Part shown: piece by piece, positions 1-5,149 of the stretch
Layout: every line of letters starts with the position of its first letter
Position numbering within the stretch: the stretch's first letter is position 1
Assembly: GCA_015232935.1 (NCBI GenBank)
Contig: JADFYT010000179.1
Location: 1-5,149 of the forward strand
Length of the DNA: 5,149 nt
Reading direction: 5' to 3'
DNA from: Desulfamplus sp.
Lineage (GTDB): Bacteria; Desulfobacterota; Desulfobacteria; Desulfobacterales; Desulfobacteraceae
Program-made: the position numbers and the translations under genes
The notes under the pieces: generated by a model
Database searches by the model: none
What the model saw: only the letters and a program-made list of their open reading frames with translations
Told to the model about the DNA's origin: nothing

Positions 1-998
1 TTCGCTTTTTCTAATAGTTCAGCTAATCGCTCCCTGATGATTTCAAGGGTACCGGCAAGTGCGGTCGGTGAAGATGCCAGCACCTTTCGGATCAGGAGAA
101 TCAACAGGTGTTTTTGTCTGGCAGGAAAGGCATACGTATCATCACGCATTAAATATTTGGAGACAGCCTCATACAGCTTGTGCTCCTGCTCGGTAGGTTT
201 GAATGGTCGCGTGATCAGTTTGCGTTCTGTATAGGGCACATACTCGGTAACTTGACCTCGAAGCGTGCGCCAGCAAAAGCCTTGAAGGCGATCTCGAAGC
301 CCGGAAACGTCTCCGCCATAATTGATGTACTGAGTTCTGAATGAAGCAAGATCCCCAAATATGTTCTCATCTATTAGGGTTGAAAGGCCGTAAAGCTCGA
401 GAAGAGAGTTTTGTAGTGGAGTAGCGGTTAAGAGTAGTTTTTTTCTGTCTAATGTCGCCTGCCTGACAGCCTGACCAATCCGGTTGCTTTCTCTATATGC
501 ATTTCGTAGTTTGTGCGCTTCATCTATAACTACAAGGTTCCACGGGATGGCTCGAATGTCCGTGGCTTTGCTTGCAACGAAGTGCATGGAGCAAATAATG
601 ATTTTTCGTTCGTCGAAAGGATTCGGATTACCTGCTTTTTGTGCATCCCGATAGGTCTTGGCATCAAGGATCTGGCTGGGTAAGTTAAATTTTTCCTCCA
701 GCTCAACGGCCCACTGCTTACGAAGGGAGGCAGGACAAACGACCAATAGCTTTCTACAGTTTTCTGCCCAGATCTGACAGATCACCAGCCCCGCCTCAAT
801 GGTTTTACCAAGACCGACTTCATCAGCCAGCAGAACCCCCTTGGATAATGGCGATCTCAAAGCAAAGAGTGCCGCCTCAATCTGGTGTGGATTCAGGTCT
901 ACACAAGCATCAAATAATGCTCGGCCAAGACGGTCTACGCCTTTGCCTCCAGATCGAGTCAATTCATGAGCGAAATATTTGGAATGAAACTTCGTCAT
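1..998 (-). CDS. SNF2-family DEAD/DEAH-box helicase/ATPase, N-terminal part (3' end beyond window)
   Basis: This frame is open from the ATG at 998 to the left edge, giving 332 codons without a stop, so the C-terminal half is missing. Seen in the translation: a Q-motif-like LNPHQIEAA at residues 35-43, Walker A/motif I DEVGLGKT at 59-66, motif Ia VVCPASLRKQW at 86-96, motif II DEAH at 159-162 and motif III LTATPLQNSLLEL at 190-202. The visible part is thus the first RecA-like (SNF2_N) lobe and the start of the linker to lobe 2. A typical member would continue with a Helicase_C lobe carrying the arginine finger. SNF2 proteins use ATP to translocate on double-stranded DNA and remodel bound proteins. 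The opening MTKFHSKYFAHELT resembles what I recall of RapA/DrmD-like SNF2 proteins found near methyltransferases and restriction-type helicases, which supports this start and hints at a defence role (inference). The gene begins 12 bases after the recC stop, so the two are probably cotranscribed. It shows no internal tandem repeats, unlike recC. The SNF2 call is firm; the biological role is not established. Confidence 0.93.
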   Translation of the reverse strand, partial: MTKFHSKYFAHELTRSGGKGVDRLGRALFDACVDLNPHQIEAALFALRSPLSKGVLLADEVGLGKTIEAGLVICQIWAENCRKLLVVCPASLRKQWAVELEEKFNLPSQILDAKTYRDAQKAGNPNPFDERKIIICSMHFVASKATDIRAIPWNLVVIDEAHKLRNAYRESNRIGQAVRQATLDRKKLLLTATPLQNSLLELYGLSTLIDENIFGDLASFRTQYINYGGDVSGLRDRLQGFCWRTLRGQVTEYVPYTERKLITRPFKPTEQEHKLYEAVSKYLMRDDTYAFPARQKHLLILLIRKVLASSPTALAGTLEIIRERLAELLEKA

Positions 999-1007
999 AT
1001 TGATTTA

Positions 1008-1012
1008 CTCTT
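1008..1012 (-). promoter_or_regulatory. Probable ribosome binding site for the SNF2 helicase gene
   Basis: AAGAG on the minus strand lies nine bases upstream of the ATG at 998 and overlaps the recC stop codon. It is a modest Shine-Dalgarno match at a usable distance. Its position inside the recC terminus suggests that ribosomes finishing recC help start the helicase gene (translational coupling, inferred). The 12-base gap has no room for a promoter; any promoter for the second gene would have to lie within recC. Confidence 0.45.
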
Positions 1013-4000
1013 AAAAAACCGACGGTTTTTTGAAATATATCATAACATGTTGCAATACCGGAAGGTATAACCTTGCGGCCAACTTAACAAAGCGGTTATT
1101 TTCCGCCTGCCAGAGTGAATCAAAATCAGGAAAAACCCTTTGAAGATAACGGCAGTATCCAAGCTCGCCATCAGAGTTATAACCATCTCCCTCATATTTT
1201 GTTCTGGCTTTTTTCTCAGCCTTCTGCTGATCGCTTTCAGATATGAAGGTGCTCAATTCGTGCTCATCTGCCAAACACGAAGCCATATCGGCGTTATCCG
1301 AACCTCCGCCTGTCGAATCAGGATTCTTGCCTGTTGCAGAACCCAGACCATTGAGATAAGCCATTGCCGTCTTTGCTGTAACGGGCAGAGGAGACATCAT
1401 TGCCATCCACCAATGGTTTATAATCTCATTCAAAAGGCCGGTCGCGGACTCTTTGTCAAGGGCAGAGAATGAGGCTGTGCCATCTGTTCCAATAAGGCAG
1501 CTTGTCAGATTCAGACCATGGGCACATCCGGCCAGATGCTTGACCCATGTTGTAACAAGAGCGTGCTGACGGCTCAGTCTTCCTTTTTTGTCAAAAATCT
1601 CGCCTGTGTAAAACTCCCATCTGGCAAACTGAGGCTCTTTCTGATTAATATTATCTATTTTGTTTTGATGAAAATCATCTGTCTCTTCTTGATGAATATC
1701 GTCATTCTCTTTTTTATGAAGATTGCCTATAAGGTCATCAAGTGACTTTATACCACACCCTTGAATGCAGATCGGCAGTTCTATTTGAATAGCATCTGCT
1801 TCATACGGCCAGTCACGGCAAAGCCTGCAATGAGAATCAACCATCTTAAGGACAGGATCAACAAGGTTTTTTACCGCTATTTCTCCAAATGCATTGACCG
1901 GCATCTGGCCGGTGCCAAGCAGTTGGTCAGCCACTTTTTTTACAGCTTTTTGTGCAGCTTTTTCTGCTGTTTCACTCCTTGTTTCGGGTTTGGCTGAAAG
2001 TCCGGCATCAAGCATCTGTTGCCCTTGCCCGAAAAGTGCAAATCTTTCAAGGTCAAATGGTTCCTGATCTTCTGTAGCGATATCGATCTCATCAAAATAG
2101 ACCTTTAGACGCTGGTTAAAAAAACTTTTGACCGGATTTTTCATAAACCGTATTAAAGACTGCAATTCAAGACTTCCTTCAAACTGAGCAGTTTTCAAAA
2201 GCGGGAGATCTTCTTTTGCGTTCGATTGTTTGTATGCATTAAATTGCTTATAATGTTTTCCGTCTGACTGTTTATCCCGGGAAGCAAGAATTTTTCTCCA
2301 CTCATGGGCATAGGTAAACAATCTGTTTTCAGGGTCTGTCTTGAAGTAGCTTCTGCTAAACGGCTGAAGAGGGTGCTGTGTTGTAAGTCTGTCCAGAATG
2401 GAAGAGTCTGGTGTTCTGGAGGAGTCTGGTATTCTGGAGGAGTCTTGTGTTCTGGAGGAGTCTTGTGTTCTGGAAGAGTCAGCCGTTTTTAAAAAGCCTT
2501 CCTGTCTGGAACACTCTCCTTGCTCTGAAAACTCTTCATTCTTTATATAGCTCTGTCTGATATCAGGGATTTGCCAGCCGGACGCGATATAATCTCTCAA
2601 CTGGCCAACCAGTACAGAAGGAACTCTCTGGCTGTTATCACGGATACTTCGGCCAATGTAGCTTATATAGAGCTTCTCGCGGGCAGACAGCAGTGCCTCA
2701 AGAAAGAGATAGCGGTCGTCTTCTCGTCTTGAGCGATCACCCGGGCGATAACATCCTGGCACGGCCATAAGATCGAAATCCAGTGGAGGCTTGCTTCTGG
2801 GATAAGCCCCGTCGTTCATTCCAAGCAGACATACTACCCTGAACGGAATTGCCCTCATTGGCATCAATGTGCAAAAATTGACCATTCCGGCAAGAAAGCG
2901 GTGGGAGATGCTCGATTCTGTCATGGATTTGAGGATATAGTCACGCACAACAACAAGTTCCAGTTCATCTTTGAAACCTGCATCGCTGCATGATTGAAGC
3001 CACTTTTCAAGAAGCTCTTCCATCTGGTTCATCCATAGCAGGTCTTTGCTCTCTTCCGGCAAAAAAAAGTCTTTGAGAAGCTGTTGAATACGGTGGCACC
3101 ACACTTGAGGAAGAGCTTTGGAAATCAAGACTTTCCAATGTTTTTCCAGACGCTCTGATATGGAAAAAAGAGTTCCGGCAAGTTTCGATTCAAGACCACC
3201 GACTTCATCATAAGGTTCTATATTCTTCCACTGTTCTCCAGGCCCTGTGGCATACCCGAGCATCATTCTTTCCAGTCCAGACCGCCATGTGTTCTGTTTC
3301 CACACAGAGGCATCAAGATCACATACAAGGGCACTTCTGTGTTCAGGGGTCAGCCCCCAGCGAATGCCTGATCCCTGAATCCACTGATTCAGCTTTGGTA
3401 TATCTGACTCCTCAAGTTCAAATTTCTGACGAAAAGCCGGTATCTGCAAAAGCTCCATGACATCAGCAACACTCATTCGCAGATCCGGCATGCAAAGAAG
3501 TTTCTCCAGGCCAAGAAGCATGGAGATACTCTCCTGTTCCGGTTTGTCAGCTATGGTAAAAGGGATGTAACGCGGATCACGGGAGGAGAGATTGGCAAAA
3601 ACAGCGTCAATATAGGGAGCGTAGGTATTGATATCAGGAGTCATTACAATGATATCGCGTGGTGTCAATCCGGGGAGAGCCTCAAAAAGATACAAGAGAT
3701 GGTCATGCAGCACCTCCATCTCGCGCTGTGGGCTGTGACAGAGCTGAAAGGTTATGGACTCATCATCAGCGGATACAAGTGCGGTATCAGGAACATGTTC
3801 CAGATCAAGAACAGCCTGCTGAATCTGCTGTAGCAAACTGCCATTTTGATGGTCATCCGGCTGAAACGAATTTCCATTTTCATTTCGCGTCTTGACCTGT
3901 GGCACTATATCCCTGAAAAGGCGGGTCTGTTGAAAATCGTGAAGGGTATGTTCAAACCTTTCAAGCATCCCGATGTAGTCTCTTCCCTGTTTGCCCCATG

Positions 4001-5149
4001 CTGCCAGAAGAGGATTGACCCTGTTGCTGAAAAAAGAGGCTTGCTGATCTTTGGAGCTGTTTTCCAGGGCTTGCTCCTTGAATCTGTTGTCAGTAGAGGC
4101 AGCATCATGATTTTGAGCCATGTCCTGATTTTGGTTCATATCCTGATTCTGGTTCGTATCCTGATTCTTGTTTTCAGGGGATAACATATCGCGGTTTGAT
4201 GATTCATAATCATAAAGAACCTGTGCGTTGTGCTCTTCAATAATATCTGCCCAGTAATGGCGGCATGGATTCTGTACAAACAGCAGTACCTGGCATTGGC
4301 AGGATATAGCATGAAGTGCCTCAATTACAGTTGCCGGCATTGAAGATATTCCAAAAACCATAACCCTTCTTGGCAAGCCCGAGGGCCTGTAGTTCAACTT
4401 TGCTGTCGCCCTTAAAAATCGTTCATGCAGATTTGCCCTGCTCATATCTTTTTGCTCTATTGGTATATCGCACCTGATCTTACGCCAAAGCTCCGCCTGC
4501 CATATCTGGTCATCTGGCAGGGATATCGACTCTGATCTGCCATTTATCAGCATATCCTTTCCTGAAGCCCAGTATTTTAGCCAGTCTGCCCGATAAACCT
4601 GGTATTGATCAAAAAGAGAGGCGATCTGGCAGGACAACTGGTACAATTTGCGGGGATAATTTTCTGCAAGCTTACGGGAATCATCTTCTGCGAGAAAGCG
4701 TTTAAGGGGAAGAAAAGAGCTGTCAGTCCCTTCAAGTATCCGGGGCAGGAGTCTGACGAGTCTCCACACAAGGCGATCCTGATCATAGGGGGAATTCAGC
4801 GGTATCTCGTTATCCCCAAGAACAGCCCTGTAGGCATGCCACATGAAATGGCCTGGAAGCTGGACAGTCAGAGCCGCACATATTCCACATCCTTCATCTG
4901 ATGCCAGAGCCATCTTGAGCCACTGTCCCATTCCTCTGCTTTGAACCAGGAAATGCTCATTTTCAAGAGGTTCAAGAGGATGGCTTGCAATCCACTCAAC
5001 AGCTATATCTCTGAGATCTTCAAGATGGTTTGAGTGAATCACGGAAAAACCCGGGTTGATGGGCGACAAATCAGAATTGAGTGGTGACAAACCAGATTTT
5101 AGGGGCGATAGATCAGGGTTGAGGGGTGATAGATCAGGGTTGAGGGGTG
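1011..5149 (-). CDS. recC: RecC, gamma subunit of RecBCD (exodeoxyribonuclease V), enlarged by repeat-bearing insertions; 5' end beyond window
   Basis: RecC joins RecB and RecD in the cytoplasmic RecBCD enzyme, which processes double-strand ends. RecC splits the duplex, channels the strands and reads the Chi signal with a degenerate helicase-like domain. Residues here are counted from a TTG at 5090. RecC-type landmarks in order: VIHSNHL (17-23), VQSRGMGQWLKM (49-60), LFDQYQVYRADW (159-170), NPCRHYWADI (274-283), NPLLAAWGKQGRDYI (359-373), ITFQLCHSPQREMEVLHD (446-463), LTPRDIIVM (475-483), SGIRWGL (574-580), FCTLMPMRAIPFRVVCLLGM (739-758), PGDRSRREDDRYLFLEAL (783-800), YISYIGRSIRDNSQR (808-822), NAFGEIA (1066-1072) and KARTKYEGD (1294-1302), the last within the C-terminal PD-(D/E)XK-like region. 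The protein has at least 1359 residues against about 1122 in E. coli; much of the excess is repeat-bearing loops. The frame stays open upstream of 5090 through a 21-bp repeat, so the real start is not visible. GTG at 5042 is an alternative matching the E. coli N-terminus. No frameshift or internal stop is seen. Confidence 0.96.
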   Translation of the reverse strand, partial: PLNPDLSPLNPDLSPLKSGLSPLNSDLSPINPGFSVIHSNHLEDLRDIAVEWIASHPLEPLENEHFLVQSRGMGQWLKMALASDEGCGICAALTVQLPGHFMWHAYRAVLGDNEIPLNSPYDQDRLVWRLVRLLPRILEGTDSSFLPLKRFLAEDDSRKLAENYPRKLYQLSCQIASLFDQYQVYRADWLKYWASGKDMLINGRSESISLPDDQIWQAELWRKIRCDIPIEQKDMSRANLHERFLRATAKLNYRPSGLPRRVMVFGISSMPATVIEALHAISCQCQVLLFVQNPCRHYWADIIEEHNAQVLYDYESSNRDMLSPENKNQDTNQNQDMNQNQDMAQNHDAASTDNRFKEQALENSSKDQQASFFSNRVNPLLAAWGKQGRDYIGMLERFEHTLHDFQQTRLFRDIVPQVKTRNENGNSFQPDDHQNGSLLQQIQQAVLDLEHVPDTALVSADDESITFQLCHSPQREMEVLHDHLLYLFEALPGLTPRDIIVMTPDINTYAPYIDAVFANLSSRDPRYIPFTIADKPEQESISMLLGLEKLLCMPDLRMSVADVMELLQIPAFRQKFELEESDIPKLNQWIQGSGIRWGLTPEHRSALVCDLDASVWKQNTWRSGLERMMLGYATGPGEQWKNIEPYDEVGGLESKLAGTLFSISERLEKHWKVLISKALPQVWCHRIQQLLKDFFLPEESKDLLWMNQMEELLEKWLQSCSDAGFKDELELVVVRDYILKSMTESSISHRFLAGMVNFCTLMPMRAIPFRVVCLLGMNDGAYPRSKPPLDFDLMAVPGCYRPGDRSRREDDRYLFLEALLSAREKLYISYIGRSIRDNSQRVPSVLVGQLRDYIASGWQIPDIRQSYIKNEEFSEQGECSRQEGFLKTADSSRTQDSSRTQDSSRIPDSSRTPDSSILDRLTTQHPLQPFSRSYFKTDPENRLFTYAHEWRKILASRDKQSDGKHYKQFNAYKQSNAKEDLPLLKTAQFEGSLELQSLIRFMKNPVKSFFNQRLKVYFDEIDIATEDQEPFDLERFALFGQGQQMLDAGLSAKPETRSETAEKAAQKAVKKVADQLLGTGQMPVNAFGEIAVKNLVDPVLKMVDSHCRLCRDWPYEADAIQIELPICIQGCGIKSLDDLIGNLHKKENDDIHQEETDDFHQNKIDNINQKEPQFARWEFYTGEIFDKKGRLSRQHALVTTWVKHLAGCAHGLNLTSCLIGTDGTASFSALDKESATGLLNEIINHWWMAMMSPLPVTAKTAMAYLNGLGSATGKNPDSTGGGSDNADMASCLADEHELSTFISESDQQKAEKKARTKYEGDGYNSDGELGYCRYLQRVFPDFDSLWQAENNRFVKLAARLYLPVLQHVMIYFKKPSVF
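1013..1031 (-). terminator. Perfect inverted repeat over the recC stop codon; weak terminator or attenuator candidate
   Basis: The 19 bases AAAAAACCGTCGGTTTTTT on the minus strand are a perfect palindrome around one central base, able to form an 8-bp stem with a 3-base loop. They encode the last RecC residues (KKPSVF) and run into the TAA stop. The ending U-run is reminiscent of an intrinsic terminator, but it is itself the 3' arm of the stem. The stem has only two G-C pairs and no separate U tract follows. It is at best a leaky terminator or a small structure beside the next gene's ribosome binding site. Confidence 0.22.
1641..1723. repeat. 24-bp tandem repeat inside recC (Asn/Asp/His/Gln octapeptide)
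   Basis: Three full 24-base units (1641-1664, 1665-1688, 1689-1712) and a partial fourth unit to about 1723 are arranged head to tail. In the recC frame they encode residues 1127-1150 as KENDDIHQ, EETDDFHQ and NKIDNINQ, with the shared pattern of two polar positions, D/N-D/N, a hydrophobic residue, H/N and Q. The array lies in a C-terminal-domain loop between LDDLIGNLHK and FARWEFYTGEIF, where E. coli RecC has a short turn. The segment is strongly hydrophilic and A+T-rich. Units have diverged but the octapeptide register is clear. Confidence 0.87.
1932..1967. repeat. Degenerate 12-bp repeat inside recC (Ala/Lys helix)
   Basis: Three 12-base units (1932-1943, 1944-1955, 1956-1967) share the core agcttttt or acttttttt on the plus strand. 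In the recC frame they encode a run resembling AEKAAQKAVKKV around residues 1042-1053, with a four-residue period that suits a charged alpha helix. The E. coli protein as remembered is shorter between the matching flanks, so this looks like another expanded segment. The low-complexity Ala/Lys coding could also arise without tandem duplication. Confidence 0.5.
2218..2253. repeat. Two-copy 18-bp repeat inside recC (YKQxNA)
   Basis: Two adjacent 18-base units (2218-2235 and 2236-2253) match at about 12 of 18 positions and encode YKQFNA and YKQSNA (residues 947-958). They lie in the linker between the YAHEWRKILASRDK segment and the LQSLIRFMKNPVKSFFNQRL block. With only two diverged copies, chance similarity or a short duplication that has decayed are both possible. 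Confidence 0.6.
2401..2484. repeat. 18-bp tandem repeat inside recC (DSSRTQ hexapeptide)
   Basis: Four full 18-base units (2401-2418, 2419-2436, 2437-2454, 2455-2472) and a 12-base partial unit lie head to tail. The third and fourth are identical (GACTCCTCCAGAACACAA in coding register), so this is the most homogeneous and probably youngest internal array. In the recC frame it encodes residues 871-897 as DSSRTQ, DSSRIP and DSSRTP copies. It lies in the linker after YISYIGRSIRDNSQR and before the HPLQPF segment, between conserved RecC blocks. The peptide is Ser/Arg/Asp-rich and probably flexible. Confidence 0.93.
4105..4176. repeat. 18-bp tandem repeat inside recC (Asn/Gln/Asp-Met hexapeptide)
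   Basis: Four adjacent 18-base units lie at 4105-4122, 4123-4140, 4141-4158 and 4159-4176, each opening with tcctgatt or tcatgatt on the plus strand. In the recC frame they encode roughly residues 305-329, with the hexapeptide NQNQDM and variants. The array is in the variable linker between NPCRHYWADI and NPLLAAWGKQGRDYI, where E. coli RecC also has a poorly conserved stretch. The segment is very polar and probably disordered. Units are degenerate but the 18-base register holds throughout. Confidence 0.88.
5056..5149. repeat. 21-bp tandem repeat at the recC 5' end, continuing past the window edge
   Basis: Four complete 21-base units (5056-5076, 5077-5097, 5098-5118, 5119-5139) are followed by a 10-base partial unit cut by the edge. 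The two rightmost full units differ at only two positions, while the units nearer recC are more diverged. Read in the recC frame on the minus strand they give a degenerate heptapeptide, LSPLNPD in the cleanest copies and LSPLNSD, LSPLKSG or LSPINPG in the others. The array sits directly before the conserved VIHSN motif. It is either a repeated N-terminal extension of RecC or an untranslated minisatellite over the 5' leader. The open frame and the in-frame repeats elsewhere in the gene favour the first, but the start codon is outside the window. Confidence 0.9.

Noticed and set aside
37..234. Short plus-strand open frame near the left edge
   Set aside because: It overlaps the uninterrupted SNF2 helicase frame on the minus strand, which has clear conserved motifs.
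1518..1745. Plus-strand open frame ending in a very hydrophobic, membrane-like stretch
   Set aside because: It is the antisense reading of the 24-bp Asn/Asp/His/Gln array in recC; A+T-rich polar codons read backwards give Ile/Leu/Phe runs. No ribosome binding site or family resemblance is seen.
2401..2484. Regular repeats considered as a CRISPR array
   Set aside because: Units are contiguous, without spacers, only 18 bases long, and read through in frame as protein.
2304..2492. Plus-strand open frame with Cys-Ser-Gly-Gly-Val repeats
   Set aside because: It is the antisense of the DSSRTQ array inside the conserved recC frame, with no independent support.
3846..4184. Plus-strand open frame with a repeated Leu/Ile-Leu-Val tail that looks like a transmembrane segment
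   Set aside because: The tail is the antisense of the NQNQDM 18-bp array, and the rest overlaps conserved recC coding sequence.
1011..5149. The enlarged recC considered as a gene fusion or pseudogene
   Set aside because: The frame is intact over the whole visible length, conserved RecC blocks occur in the right order, and the extra residues are low-complexity linkers and not a recognisable extra domain.
5056..5149. 21-bp direct repeats considered as replication-origin iterons or operator sites
   Set aside because: Direct repeats near 20 bp can be iterons, but these lie in the recC frame without a stop, encode a regular heptapeptide, and no replication initiator gene is visible. Sequence beyond the edge would be needed to reopen this.

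Overview
The window is coding almost from end to end, all of it on the minus strand. Two genes run right to left and both leave the window. First in transcription order is a very large recC-like gene, coding for the RecC (gamma) subunit of the RecBCD / exodeoxyribonuclease V recombination helicase-nuclease. Its frame is still open at the right edge (5149) and it stops at 1011. After a 12-base gap comes an SNF2-family helicase/ATPase gene that starts at 998 and runs off the left edge, so only its N-terminal 332 residues are visible. No RNA gene, insertion sequence, CRISPR array or non-coding stretch longer than a few bases was found.

The unusual feature is the shape of RecC. The conserved core aligns by eye with the remembered E. 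coli protein (about 1122 residues) from the N-terminal HSN motif to the C-terminal domain. This version has at least 1359 residues plus an undetermined N-terminal part. Most of the extra length lies in variable linkers and loops, and several of those hold short tandem repeats of different unit length and unrelated sequence: 21 bp (N-terminus), 18 bp (Asn/Gln-rich), 18 bp (Asp-Ser-Ser-Arg), 18 bp (Tyr-Lys-Gln), 12 bp (Ala/Lys helix) and 24 bp (Asn/Asp/His/Gln). Every period is a multiple of three, so each array keeps the frame and encodes a polar, probably exposed and often disordered segment. No such arrays are evident in the visible part of the neighbouring helicase gene.

RecBCD rather than AddAB points to a Gram-negative bacterium of a proteobacterial type. 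The mid-range base composition and repeat-swollen linkers would suit a large-genome lineage such as some Desulfobacterota (Desulfobacterales), but that placement is a low-confidence guess. The order recC then SNF2 helicase differs from the usual recC-(ptrA)-recB-recD order. The SNF2 protein resembles a family I remember beside DNA methyltransferases and restriction-type helicases, so a defence or DNA-modification module may begin directly downstream of recC. Testing that needs sequence beyond the left edge.
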